DNA of 64,000 bases from Pseudomonas sp. PDM18 (lineage in GTDB: Bacteria > Pseudomonadota > Gammaproteobacteria > Pseudomonadales > Pseudomonadaceae). The stretch covers positions 62,001 through 126,000 of the forward strand of contig NZ_JACVBX010000006.1 in NCBI RefSeq assembly GCF_014852585.1, written 5' to 3'. A program made the translations under genes and the position numbers. Under the pieces are notes generated by a model that was not told the origin of the DNA, searched no databases, and saw nothing but the letters and a program-made list of their open reading frames with translations. Below, one piece after another: positions 1-8,755 of the stretch. Numbering within the stretch: the stretch's first letter is position 1; the number at the start of each line of letters is the position of its first letter.

Positions 1-999
1 CGCGCGCAGGTCGCCGACACCTACTTTGGCCTGCGTACCGCCGAGGCGCGCCTGGATATCGCCCGCGAGAACGCCAGGCGCCAGGAGCGCAGCCTGGAAA
101 TCACCGAGCGGCTGTTCCGCCACGGAGAAAACGACGAGCTGGACTGGCAGCAGGCGCGTACCCAGTACCTGGCGACCAAAGCGACCATCCCCGAATTCGA
201 GAACCAGGTGAACGCTCTGCGCAACATCCTCTGCGCCCTCCTCGGCCGCCCGCCGGGCGAGATGCCGGAGCTGCTCGCGCGCCACGGCCAATTGCCGATG
301 CCCAACGGGGCGATCCTCCAGGATGTGCCGGCCCGCCTGCTGCAGCGCCGCCCGGACATCCGCGCCGCCGAACAGGCGGTGGCTGCGCAGTCGGCCCTGG
401 TGGGCGTCGCCGAGGCCGATCTGTACCCGTCGCTGAGCCTGATCGGCAGTCTGGGCTGGAGCTTCGTCTCGGCCAGCAACCTGCCCGACAGCTTCAACCT
501 CGCCGCCGGCCCGAGCCTGATCTGGAATCCTTTTGACTACGGCCGGCGTAAGAACGCCGTGCGCGTGGAGGATGCGCGTCTGCAGCAACTGATCGAGCTG
601 TACCAGCAGGATGTGCGCAACGCCGCGCGCGAAGCCGACGACGCAGCCAGTGGCCTGGTGCGCTCACTGCAGAGCGCCGGTATCCGCGAACAGGCCTCGC
701 AGGCGGCGCAGCGCTCGCTGAACCTCGCCAGTTCGCAGTACCGCGAAGGTTTCGCCGACTTCCAGCGCGTGCTCGATGCCCAGCAATTGCTGCTGCAACA
801 GCAGGACGGCTACCTCGTCAGCCGCGGTAACGCCGTTAGCAGCCTGGTGGCGCTGTACAAGGCGCTCGGCGGCGGTTGGGACAGCCAGCGCGCGCCCATC
901 GATTCCGCCACCCGGCAACAGATGCAGCAACGCACCGACTGGGGTGACCTGCTCGATGAGCCCTCCCCAGCCGCCAAGGACGAAGGAATCCCGAAATGA
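1..999 (+). CDS. Outer-membrane efflux factor (TolC/NodT family), 5' end cut by window
   Basis: The reading frame is open from base 1, so the N-terminal part including the signal peptide lies outside the window. The visible 332 residues form a typical second half of an outer-membrane efflux protein: RRPDIRAAEQAV followed by YPSLSLIGSLGW is the conserved start of the second repeat of NodT-type proteins, and long amphipathic helices (about 175-250 of the visible part) match the periplasmic alpha-barrel. The protein would form the exit channel of a tripartite pump. Its TGA overlaps the ATG of the HlyD gene, so the two are translationally coupled. The substrate is unknown. The family is secure. 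Confidence 0.93.
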   Translation, partial: RAQVADTYFGLRTAEARLDIARENARRQERSLEITERLFRHGENDELDWQQARTQYLATKATIPEFENQVNALRNILCALLGRPPGEMPELLARHGQLPMPNGAILQDVPARLLQRRPDIRAAEQAVAAQSALVGVAEADLYPSLSLIGSLGWSFVSASNLPDSFNLAAGPSLIWNPFDYGRRKNAVRVEDARLQQLIELYQQDVRNAAREADDAASGLVRSLQSAGIREQASQAAQRSLNLASSQYREGFADFQRVLDAQQLLLQQQDGYLVSRGNAVSSLVALYKALGGGWDSQRAPIDSATRQQMQQRTDWGDLLDEPSPAAKDEGIPK

Positions 1000-2120
1000 G
1001 TGACACCCCAGCTACCCCGCCGGCACCGCGCTCGCCCCCCGCCCCCGGCAAGTCCGCGCCGGATCGCGGCATGCGCCTGGTGTTGCTGCTGATCGTCGTC
1101 AGCCTGGTCTGGTACCTGCTCGCCGATCGCTTCACGCCCTATACCCAGCAGGCGCGGTTGCAGGCCTACGTGGTCGCGGTGAGCGCCGAGGTGGCCGGCC
1201 CGGTAAAGCGCGTGGCGGTGGGCAACAATCAGGAAGTGCGCAAGGGCGACGTGCTTTTCGAACTGGATCAGGAGCAATACCGCATCGCCCTGCAGCGCGC
1301 CGAGGCGGACCTGGACACGGTACGCCGACAGATCGGTGCCAGCACTGCCGGCATCGACTCCGCCCAAGCCTCGCTTGCCGCCGCCCAGGCCAACGAGCGC
1401 AAGGCCCGGCAAGATGCCGAGCGCCTGCAAAGGCTCTACCAGGAAGACCCCGGCACGGTTTCCGTGCGCCGGCTGGAAGCCGCGCAGGCAACCCGTGAAC
1501 AGGCGGCCAGCCAGGTCGCGGCAGCCCGCGCCGAAGTCGAGCGCGCCCGCGAACAGCAAGGCGGGCATGACGAAGACAATGCCCAGCTGCGCAGCGCTAC
1601 GGCCACCGTTGCCAAGGCCCGCCTCGATCTCGCCCGTACTACGGTCCGCGCCGATTCCGACGGCCTGATCACCGACCTGCGCACGGACGTCGGCCATTAC
1701 GTCGGCCCCGGCAGCCCGGTGATGACACTGATCGCCATCCACGACCTGTGGATCAGCGCCGACATGACCGAGAACAACCTCGGCCACCTGCGCAACGGCA
1801 CACCGGTGCTGGTAGTGCTCGATGCGCTGCCCGGCGAGTTGCTCAAGGGGCGCATTCGCAGCATCGGCTACGGCGTCAGTGTCGGCCAGGGTACGCCGCC
1901 GGGCTCGCTGCCGACGGTGCAGAACAGCCGCGAATGGCTGCGCTCGGCGCAGCGCTTCCCGGTGATTGTCGAGCTGGACCGCGACCAGTTGGAAAGCCCG
2001 GCCGGCCTGCGCGTGGGCGGCCAGGCCGAAGTCATGGCGCTGCCCAGCGAAGGTAATCCGCTGAACCTGCTCGGCCGCGTGTTCATGTGGCTAATGAGCT
2101 GGCTGTCGTATGCCTATTGA
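996..2120 (+). CDS. HlyD/EmrA-type periplasmic adaptor of efflux pump
   Basis: The 374-residue membrane fusion protein starts with a proline-rich cytoplasmic tail, then one transmembrane helix at about residues 26-44. The barrel-sandwich (lipoyl-like) half-motifs are NNQEVRKGDVLFELD near 75-90 and RADSDGLITDLRTDVG near 220-235; the alanine/arginine-rich stretch between them is the alpha-helical hairpin that contacts the outer-membrane factor. It should bridge the preceding outer-membrane factor and the following DUF2955 inner-membrane protein. It overlaps the upstream gene by 4 nt and the downstream gene by 11 nt, which shows a single operon. The transported compound is not evident. Confidence 0.93.
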   Translation: MSDTPATPPAPRSPPAPGKSAPDRGMRLVLLLIVVSLVWYLLADRFTPYTQQARLQAYVVAVSAEVAGPVKRVAVGNNQEVRKGDVLFELDQEQYRIALQRAEADLDTVRRQIGASTAGIDSAQASLAAAQANERKARQDAERLQRLYQEDPGTVSVRRLEAAQATREQAASQVAAARAEVERAREQQGGHDEDNAQLRSATATVAKARLDLARTTVRADSDGLITDLRTDVGHYVGPGSPVMTLIAIHDLWISADMTENNLGHLRNGTPVLVVLDALPGELLKGRIRSIGYGVSVGQGTPPGSLPTVQNSREWLRSAQRFPVIVELDRDQLESPAGLRVGGQAEVMALPSEGNPLNLLGRVFMWLMSWLSYAY

Positions 2121-3126
2121 GTTGCGGCGCCGCCGGGCTCTCCGGCTGGCCTGGGGCACGGCGCTGTGCCTGGCGGCCAGCTATGGCATCGGCATGCCCA
2201 TCCCGTTCCTCGCCCCCGTGCTTGCCGTGCTCCTGCTGGCGATGCGCGCTCAGGCACTGCCGCTCAAAGCGGCCCCGGCCCTGGCGGTACTGGTGATGCT
2301 CAGCTGCGGCATCGGCCTGCTGCTGATCCCACTGCTGCGCCACGCGCCACTGAGCGGCGTACTGTTGGTCGGCGTCGGTCTGTACTGCGTTTTCCGCTAT
2401 GCGCTGCGTGGTGGCAACGGCCTGCTGGCGAATCTGCTGGTGATCGGCCTGACCATGATCGCCGCCGCCGGCACCAGTGATTTCACGCTGGCGTTGTCGG
2501 TGGTCGAGGCACTGGCCAAGGGGATGCTGCTGGCCGTGCTGAGCACCACTGTCGCCCATGCACTGTTCCCGGAGCCGGCCAATGCGCCCTCGCCCCCTGC
2601 CCCGCCTCTGCCCAGCGAGGACGATGCCGCCTGGATCGCCCTGCGAGCCGTGCTGATCGTGATGCCAGCCTTCCTGCTGGCGATCATCGCGCCCGACCGC
2701 TTCATGCCGCTGATCATGAAGTCGGTGAGCCTCGGCCAGCAGGCCGGGGAAACCCGCGCGCGCCACGCCAGCCGCGAGCTGATCGGCTCCACCCTGCTGG
2801 CCGGCGTGCTGGCAATCCTGGTCTGGGGCGCACTGAGCCTGTTCGTGCACCTGTGGATGTTCTTCCTCTGGGTGCTGCTAGTCACTCTCTGGCAAGGGCG
2901 CCGCCTGTATGCCGCGGTGGCCACGCGCAAGAGCCCGGCGTATTGGGTCAGTTGCCTGACCACCATGCTGATCCTGCTCGGCCAGTCGGTGGCGGACAGC
3001 GCCGGCGGCCAGGATGTCTACCGCGCCTTCGCCATCCGCATGGCGCTGTTCCTCGCGGTGTCGCTCTACGCCAGCGGCATGCTCATCTGGATCGACGGCC
3101 GCCGCGCACGGGCCCGCGCGACCTAG
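2110..3126 (+). CDS. DUF2955 (FUSC-like) inner-membrane transport protein
   Basis: The 338-residue polytopic protein has two blocks of hydrophobic helices (about 10-150 and 180-330) separated by a soluble, proline-rich linker (PSPPAPPLPSEDD, near 160). The double-block pattern resembles the FUSC/AaeB fold, and I assign it to DUF2955, whose members sit beside HlyD and outer-membrane factor genes. In this operon it takes the place where an MFS or RND pump would normally be, so it is the likely energised inner-membrane component or pore. Its stop codon overlaps the stop of the convergent SulP gene. The role in aromatic-acid efflux is inferred by analogy with AaeB. Confidence 0.8.
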   Translation: MPIELRRRRALRLAWGTALCLAASYGIGMPIPFLAPVLAVLLLAMRAQALPLKAAPALAVLVMLSCGIGLLLIPLLRHAPLSGVLLVGVGLYCVFRYALRGGNGLLANLLVIGLTMIAAAGTSDFTLALSVVEALAKGMLLAVLSTTVAHALFPEPANAPSPPAPPLPSEDDAAWIALRAVLIVMPAFLLAIIAPDRFMPLIMKSVSLGQQAGETRARHASRELIGSTLLAGVLAILVWGALSLFVHLWMFFLWVLLVTLWQGRRLYAAVATRKSPAYWVSCLTTMLILLGQSVADSAGGQDVYRAFAIRMALFLAVSLYASGMLIWIDGRRARARAT

Positions 3127-4850
3127 GGCTTCCAGTCCACACCGGAGTCAGCCAGGTAGGCATCCACCGCAGCGCCCAGCGTCGGGTGAAACGCCGATTC
3201 GCCCAGGCCCTCGAACAGCTCGAACTGCTTCATCTTGTCCTTCACCGGGTCCTTCATCTCGGCGAACTGCAACTCGACGCCGCGCTGCTCCAGCACCTTG
3301 TCCAGCTCGGCGAGCATGTCCGCGGAAGTCACGTCGATGCTGGTCACCGGGCTCGCGGCGATCACCAGCCGCTGCACCGGCGTCGGTGACTCGTCCAGCG
3401 CCGCCAGCACCTGATTCTGGAACTGATCGGCGTTGGCGAAGAACAGCGGAGCATCCCAGCGCAGCAACACCAGGCCTGGGATGCGCCGGGCATTCGGGTA
3501 ACGCGTTACATCATGATAACCCCGCACCCCGTCTACTCTACCGAGCACCGCATGGTGCGGCCGCCAGCCGTCCCAGAGGAACTCGATCACCGAGATCACC
3601 ACGGCGATGCAGATACCCGGAATGGCGCCGAATACCGCCACGCCGACGAAGCAACTGATCGACAGCCAGAACTCCCAGGGCTGCATGCGGTAGATGCGCT
3701 TGAGGTCGGCGAACTCGAACAGACCTAGCGCAGCGGCGATTACTACGGCAGCCAGCGCGCTGTTGGGCAGATGCTCCATCAGGTTCGGTGCCACCAACAG
3801 TAAAAGCGTCACCGCCAGCGCGCCGATGATGCCGGTGAGCTGGGTTTTCGAGCCGGCGGCCTCCGCCACGGGGGTGCGCGAGGAACTGCTGCTGATAGGG
3901 ATCCCCTGGAACAGTCCGGAGGCGACGTTAGCCACGCCAAGGCCGAACATTTCCTGGTTGGGGTTCACCGGGCTTTTCAGCCGCGCCGCGTAGGTACGCG
4001 ACAGCACGCTGGTGTCGGCGAAGGAAACCAGCGCCACCGCGACACCGCCCAGCACCACTTCCAGCAGGTCGATTTCGGTTACCCAAGGAAAGGCGAACGA
4101 CGGCAACCCTTGCGGCAACTGCCCCAGCACCTTGACGCCCTGGCTGCCGAGGTCGAACAGGCTGACCGCCAGCGTCGCCAGGATCACCGCGATAAGAATG
4201 CCCGGAATACGCTTGTAGGGCTTGAGCAGCAGGATCAACACCAGGCTGCCGGCGCCCACCGCGAAGCTCGTCCAGTTGGCGCGCCCATCCATCAGCGCCT
4301 GCCCCAGGTGCCAGATATCCCGCAGCGGCCCTTCGCTGTCGACCTTGATGCCGAACAGCTTGGGCAACTGGCTGATCAGCACCGTGAGCGCGATGCCGTT
4401 CATGTAGCCGTAGCGGATCGGCTTGGACAGCAGTTCAGTGATGAAGCCCAGGCGCAACAGCCCAGCGATCATGCACACCGCGCCGGACACCAGGGCCATC
4501 AGGCTGGCGATGGCGATGGCCCGTTGCGGGTCGCTCGCCGCGTACTGCACCACCACCGCGAGGATCGGCGCGGCCAGCGCCGAGTCGGGGCCGAGCACCA
4601 GAATCCGGCTCGGCCCGAACAACGCGTAAGCCAGCAGCGGGATGATGGTTGCGTACAGGCCGTAGATGCCCGGCACGCCGGAAGCCTCGGCATAGGCGAT
4701 GCCCACCGGCACCAGCATGGTGGTCAGCACCAGGCCGGCGGCCAAGTCACGGGGCAGCCAGCCTGCCTGGTAATGACGCAGGGTGACGAGGCCAGGCAGC
4801 CAGCGCTGCCAGTCGAAGCCGGATTGGGATCGCGACGGGGTTTCGGACAT
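3123..4850 (-). CDS. SulP-family anion transporter with STAS domain
   Basis: A 575-residue protein when started at the ATG at 4850 (MSETPSRSQSGFDW); the frame is open to 4994 but the extra 48 residues look non-coding. The N-terminal two thirds contain about ten membrane segments with the SulP signature GLYATIIPLLAYALFGPSR near residue 75. The C-terminal region from about 440 is a STAS domain (VTSIDVTSADMLAELDKVLE). SulP proteins carry sulfate, bicarbonate or dicarboxylates; no neighbour fixes the anion. It is a single gene, convergent with the efflux operon and divergent from marC. Confidence 0.9.
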   Translation of the reverse strand: MSETPSRSQSGFDWQRWLPGLVTLRHYQAGWLPRDLAAGLVLTTMLVPVGIAYAEASGVPGIYGLYATIIPLLAYALFGPSRILVLGPDSALAAPILAVVVQYAASDPQRAIAIASLMALVSGAVCMIAGLLRLGFITELLSKPIRYGYMNGIALTVLISQLPKLFGIKVDSEGPLRDIWHLGQALMDGRANWTSFAVGAGSLVLILLLKPYKRIPGILIAVILATLAVSLFDLGSQGVKVLGQLPQGLPSFAFPWVTEIDLLEVVLGGVAVALVSFADTSVLSRTYAARLKSPVNPNQEMFGLGVANVASGLFQGIPISSSSSRTPVAEAAGSKTQLTGIIGALAVTLLLLVAPNLMEHLPNSALAAVVIAAALGLFEFADLKRIYRMQPWEFWLSISCFVGVAVFGAIPGICIAVVISVIEFLWDGWRPHHAVLGRVDGVRGYHDVTRYPNARRIPGLVLLRWDAPLFFANADQFQNQVLAALDESPTPVQRLVIAASPVTSIDVTSADMLAELDKVLEQRGVELQFAEMKDPVKDKMKQFELFEGLGESAFHPTLGAAVDAYLADSGVDWKP

Positions 4851-5014
4851 CAGGGAAAGGCTCCTGGCGAGTACTGCAAGGCTCAAGCGAAGCGGCAACC
4901 TTCGTGGTACAGCGTAGATCAGCGCCCGCACCGCGGCGATGCCGGCTTGCCGGCGGTTTGCAGATTCGCGCCTAGACTCACTGCTGCCAGACACCAGCGG
5001 AGAAACGCCCGACC

Positions 5015-5689
5015 ATGAGCAGTTTGTTCGACGCTATCCTACTTGGGCTGCTCGCTTTGCTGCCCCTGATCAATCCACCGACGACGGTGGCCCTTTTCCT
5101 CGCCCTATCCCAGGGTTTCAGCCGCGAAGAGAAGAACCAGCAGGCGCTGCTGACCGCCTGCTACGTGTTCATCATCATGACGCTGACCTACTACATCGGC
5201 GAGTTCATCATGGGGGTGTTCAGCATCTCGATTCCTGGCCTGCGCGTCGCCGGCGGCGGCATCCTCTGCATCATCGGCGGACGCATGCTGTTTCCCGCCC
5301 CCATGCCCTCCCCGGTCTCCCGTGAAGACCTGCCCGAACGCACCAGCTTCGCCTTCATTCCGCTGGCCATGCCCAGCACGGCCGGGCCCGGCACCATCGC
5401 GATGATCATCAGCTCCGCGTCCAGCATCAAGCACAGCACTACCTTCCCGCACTGGGTGATCCTGGTCGCACCGCCACTGATCTTCCTCTGCACGGGGTTG
5501 ATCCTCTGGGGCTGCCTGCGCGCCTCGGACCTGATCATGAAGGCCACTGGCAAGTCCGGAATCGACGCCATCTCGCGGCTGATGGGCTTCCTGCTGGTGT
5601 GCATGGGCGTTCAGTTCGCCATTAACGGTTTGGTGGAGGTCGCACAGACGCTGATCAACGCCAATGCCCATCTGCTCGCGCAACCCTGA
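5015..5689 (+). CDS. MarC-family integral membrane protein
   Basis: The 224-residue protein has about six transmembrane helices. The N-terminus ([23 protein letters not shown]) and the central [21 protein letters not shown] segment are typical of the MarC/UPF0056 family, in which two asparagine/proline-containing repeats face each other. The name comes from the E. coli mar locus, but no transport function is firmly established for the family. It stands alone and is followed by a perfect hairpin at 5694-5719 shared with the convergent solute-binding protein gene. Confidence 0.9.
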   Translation: MSSLFDAILLGLLALLPLINPPTTVALFLALSQGFSREEKNQQALLTACYVFIIMTLTYYIGEFIMGVFSISIPGLRVAGGGILCIIGGRMLFPAPMPSPVSREDLPERTSFAFIPLAMPSTAGPGTIAMIISSASSIKHSTTFPHWVILVAPPLIFLCTGLILWGCLRASDLIMKATGKSGIDAISRLMGFLLVCMGVQFAINGLVEVAQTLINANAHLLAQP

Positions 5690-5693
5690 AACG

Positions 5694-5719
5694 CCAGCGG
5701 GCACCGAAGTGCCCGCTGG
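5694..5719. terminator. Bidirectional hairpin between convergent marC and SBP genes
   Basis: A perfect 11-bp inverted repeat (CCAGCGGGCAC ... GTGCCCGCTGG) closes on a CGAA tetraloop, 4 nt after the marC stop codon and 15 nt from the convergent gene end. There is no long T-tract on either strand, so it may be an imperfect terminator or an RNA 3'-end stabiliser. Confidence 0.6.
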
Positions 5720-5734
5720 TAGTTCCACCCGCGC

Positions 5735-6628
5735 CTACGGCCGCGAATAGACCTTGAACAGGTTCTGGTCCAACTCGCTCGGCGCGCCGAAGTACTTGCT
5801 GTAGAGCGGTACGAAAGCGTCGGAGCGGTAGAGCTCGCTCAACGCCGTGTCCACCTGAAGGCGGAAGTCCTCATCACCGCGCGGCATCACCAGCGCCACG
5901 GGCGCGAACTCGAAGCGACGGCTGAGCACCATCAGGTTGGCCTTGCCCGCGCTGTGCTCTACCAGGCTGCGCAATGCCATCTGGTCGTAGAAGAAGGCGT
6001 CGGCCTTGCCGGCGGCCACTGCGTCAACGCCTTCAGCCGGGCCTGCCACCGTCTGCACATTGACCAGCACCTTGAGCAGACGCAGCTTTTCCCGTACCCA
6101 TGTTTCCACCCGCGTATTGGCGGGCACCGCGAAGGTGTAGTCCGCCAGGCCGCGATTTGGGGTGGCGCGCCAGGTCGGGCCGCTCTTGTCCACCTCACCA
6201 TTGAGCGAGCGCACCAGGAAGAACGGCGCATCCTTGCGCACCACCACGCCCAGGCCGGCGGTGTAGACAGGCAGGGAGAAATCGAGGCTCTGCCGCGCCT
6301 TGAGGGTTTCCACCATCGGGCTGCAGAGCAGATCGACCCCGCCGGCGCCCACCGTTTCCAGAGCCTTGTCCTCACTCAGCGGGACGAAGCGCACCCGCAT
6401 CTGCGCCAGGCCTGGCTGGATGCGCAGCTGGTCTGCCACCTTCTGGCACAGGTCGATTCCGTAGCCGACGGCGGCCTCGCCTTCGCTGGCGGAGAATGGT
6501 GGACGCTTCGGCAGGTAACCCAGGGTCAGGGTGTGGCTGCTCCGGATGCGTTCCAGCGTCTGGGCCGGGGCCACCAGCGGCAGCGCGGCGGCCAGCATGA
6601 CGAGGGCGAGGTTGAACCAGCGCTTCAT
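5735..6628 (-). CDS. Periplasmic amino-acid-type solute-binding protein (family 3)
   Basis: The 297-residue protein starts with a clear signal peptide (MKRWFNLALVMLAAALPLVAPAQ). The mature part has the family-3 start (LERIRSSHTLTLGYLPKRPPFSA) and GYGIDLCQKVADQL, which line the amino-acid site in GltI/HisJ-like proteins. No ABC permease or ATPase is near. Instead its ATG overlaps the stop of a PotE-type permease by 4 nt, so both are made from one transcript. It may sense or capture the permease's substrate, or serve an ABC importer encoded elsewhere. Ligand is unknown. Confidence 0.85.
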   Translation of the reverse strand: MKRWFNLALVMLAAALPLVAPAQTLERIRSSHTLTLGYLPKRPPFSASEGEAAVGYGIDLCQKVADQLRIQPGLAQMRVRFVPLSEDKALETVGAGGVDLLCSPMVETLKARQSLDFSLPVYTAGLGVVVRKDAPFFLVRSLNGEVDKSGPTWRATPNRGLADYTFAVPANTRVETWVREKLRLLKVLVNVQTVAGPAEGVDAVAAGKADAFFYDQMALRSLVEHSAGKANLMVLSRRFEFAPVALVMPRGDEDFRLQVDTALSELYRSDAFVPLYSKYFGAPSELDQNLFKVYSRP

Positions 6629-7962
6629 GTCTGAGCCTCCGCTTTGAGCTTCGCCTGTGGATCGATGAAACGGTCCGCGATGTAGCCAAACATCAGGTAG
6701 CCCACCGCCGTGACCAGCATGCCGCCGAACACCGCCTCCATCCCCGACGCATACAGCGCGTAGAAGCTGTAGGCCATGGCGACCAGCAACGCCGCCACGT
6801 TGCGGTGGTGCGCGTAACCGGTCACGCCGGCTTTCTGCATGATCACCAGCAACGCCGACAGCGCGGTGATGTAAGGCACGATGTTGGTCACCGCCGCCAG
6901 GCTGACCAGCTTGCCGAACTGCTCCGACGCGTTGGGAGAAATGGTCGATACCGCCATCGCGCTCTGCAGCGCAGCGTTGGCCACCAGACCGAGGATCGGC
7001 GCGCCAAGCAGCGTCACTTTATTGAACAGACGCGGGAACATGCGCTGGTCGGCGGTGACCTTGGCGGTCTGCGCCAGGGTGAACTGCCAGCCCAGCAGCG
7101 AGCCCACGCAGGCCATCACCGCCAGCGCCATGATGATGTTGCCCACCATCGGATTAAACATCTGTGCGTAGACGTAGGCGAACGGCGCGCTGGAATTGGC
7201 CAGCTCGGCATTCGGCACGATACCCATGATCACCGTCGTCGACAGCACGTAGACCACCGCCGCGCCCAGGGTGCCCAGCAGACAGGCCAGCGGCACGTTG
7301 CGCTTGGGATTCTCCACGGCGTCGGAGTTCTGTGCCGCCGACTCCATGCCGAGGAAGGCCCAGAGAGTCAGCGGGATGCTCTGGGTGATGGCGTCGTTCA
7401 TGGCGATGTTGTTCGGGTTCCAGGCGGCGTCGAAGACCTCTTTGTCGAACCAGAACCAGCCGATGATCGACAGCCCCGCGACCGGGATGATCACACCCCA
7501 CACGGTGATCGAGCCGATCTGCCCAGTCACCTTCGGCCCGCCGAAGTTGGCCAGGGTGGTCAGCCAGATCAGCGCTACGCTGCCGATGAACAGCGGCATG
7601 GCGCCGGTGCCCAGCCAGGGAATGAAGGGCGTCAGGTAGCCCACGGCAGAGATGGCGATGGCCACGTTGCCGATGGCCAGCGACAGGAAGTACAGGTAGG
7701 AGCAGAGGAAGAACGCCGACTTGCCGTGGGCCTCCTCGGTGTACGCCGACATCCCGCCCGAGCGTGGGCAGTAGATGCCGCACTGGGCGAAGCAGTAGGC
7801 AATGGCCATCGAGCCGACGGCGGTGATGATCCACGACAGCAGGGAGATCGCCCCCAGCTGGGCCATGCTGGTGGGCAGCATGATGATGCCCGAGCCCATC
7901 ATGTTGACCGCGACCAGGGTGGTGAGCCCGGTTAGGGTCATTTTCTTGCCGGATGCTTCCAT
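6625..7962 (-). CDS. potE: PotE-like putrescine-ornithine antiporter (APC superfamily)
   Basis: The 445-residue APC transporter is close throughout to E. coli PotE as I recall it: NMMGSGIIMLPTSMAQLGAI at the first helix, WIITAVGSMAIAYCFAQCG, GQIGSITVWGVIIPVAGLS and LWAFLGMESA. PotE exchanges ornithine for putrescine or takes up putrescine with protons. No ornithine decarboxylase gene lies next to it, in contrast to the enterobacterial speF-potE pair; the partner here is a solute-binding protein gene overlapping its stop. A 15-bp palindrome (7985-7999) lies 22 bp upstream of the start codon and may be an operator. Exact substrate could be another diamine/amino-acid pair. Confidence 0.87.
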   Translation of the reverse strand: MEASGKKMTLTGLTTLVAVNMMGSGIIMLPTSMAQLGAISLLSWIITAVGSMAIAYCFAQCGIYCPRSGGMSAYTEEAHGKSAFFLCSYLYFLSLAIGNVAIAISAVGYLTPFIPWLGTGAMPLFIGSVALIWLTTLANFGGPKVTGQIGSITVWGVIIPVAGLSIIGWFWFDKEVFDAAWNPNNIAMNDAITQSIPLTLWAFLGMESAAQNSDAVENPKRNVPLACLLGTLGAAVVYVLSTTVIMGIVPNAELANSSAPFAYVYAQMFNPMVGNIIMALAVMACVGSLLGWQFTLAQTAKVTADQRMFPRLFNKVTLLGAPILGLVANAALQSAMAVSTISPNASEQFGKLVSLAAVTNIVPYITALSALLVIMQKAGVTGYAHHRNVAALLVAMAYSFYALYASGMEAVFGGMLVTAVGYLMFGYIADRFIDPQAKLKAEAQT

Positions 7963-7984
7963 GAAGGCACTCTTTTGCAGGAAA

Positions 7985-7999
7985 TATCTTCAGAAGATA
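7985..7999. promoter_or_regulatory. 15-bp palindrome upstream of potE-like gene
   Basis: TATCTTC-A-GAAGATA is a perfect inverted repeat with a single central base, 22 bp before the permease start codon on the minus strand. Its position fits an operator covering the promoter or the start of the transcript. The cognate regulator is unknown and none is encoded next to it. Confidence 0.45.
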
Positions 8000-8051
8000 G
8001 GAGCAGTCCGTCGTTGTTGCCGGTGTGCCGGGCATTAAATTTCTACTGGCG

Positions 8052-8311
8052 CTACCGCCGCGTTGCCGGCGGCCTTGCACCGCCGAGCCAATGCGCCAGG
8101 GGCGGGCCTCCCCTCGCGCCCCTGCTTGTTTTCCAGATCGCCGCCTGGATCTCCGGCACTGCCTCGAACAGATCGGCAACCAGGCCGTAGTCGGCGACCT
8201 GGAAGATCGGCGTCTCTTCGTCCTTGCTGATCGCAACGATCACTTTCGAATCATTCATGCCCGCCAGGTGCTGGATGGCGCTGCAGATACCGACGAAGAC
8301 GGACTTGCCGG
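8052..8311 (-). pseudogene. etfA: etfA 3' fragment (electron transfer flavoprotein alpha subunit)
   Basis: Reading leftward from about 8311, the frame gives [18 protein letters not shown] then [18 protein letters not shown] and [18 protein letters not shown]. This is the well conserved FAD-binding C-terminus of EtfA (normally [24 protein letters not shown]...). Everything upstream of this segment is missing; at about 8311 the sequence turns abruptly into a luxR fragment on the opposite strand. After the normal EtfA end the frame runs into a non-homologous tail to the stop at 8052. The changes GIC for GIS and the foreign tail support decay. It is a remnant, not a working gene. Confidence 0.85.
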
Positions 8312-8491
8312 CGCGAGATCCAGATGATCTGCCCGCTGGCCGCCGGACACTGGAACAAGGTGATCGCCGGGAAGATGTTCCTCTCCGAGTTCACCGCGAG
8401 GTCGCACCTGCGCAACATAAACGCCAAGCTCGGTGCGCAGGGGCGCACCGAGGTGGTGGTGAATGCCAGGGCACGGGATTTGCTCGACTGA
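8312..8491 (+). pseudogene. LuxR-type regulator 3' fragment (HTH domain remnant)
   Basis: The frame from 8312 to the TGA at 8489-8491 reads [20 protein letters not shown] then [20 protein letters not shown] and [19 protein letters not shown]. This is recognisably the LuxR C-terminal helix-turn-helix (consensus ...[30 protein letters not shown]), with damaging changes at otherwise invariant places (N-T-V-K to F-T-A-R). No start or N-terminal domain is present; the homology begins at the junction with the etfA fragment. The two fragments abut tail to tail at their broken ends, marking an old deletion or rearrangement point. Confidence 0.8.
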
Positions 8492-8755
8492 AAGCCCAAC
8501 GTCGAGCGCCGCGCGCACGTTTCTGTGTTTTCGCATCCCGATCTTGCCGGAAACATCTATCGCGAAGAGCTCAATTGCCGAAACGGGCTACTTCCCGACG
8601 CCAGCTATTAGCCCCTGCCGGCATGGGAATAGCGCTGCCGACCGCTCGGCGGAAAGTCCACCTGTATTTTGCAAATGGCGCGTGATCCGTGGTCCATCAC
8701 TCAACCCCTGCCGCCTGGCGGCAGGGCATCGTGCAACCTGCAAAGGAGACCGCGG

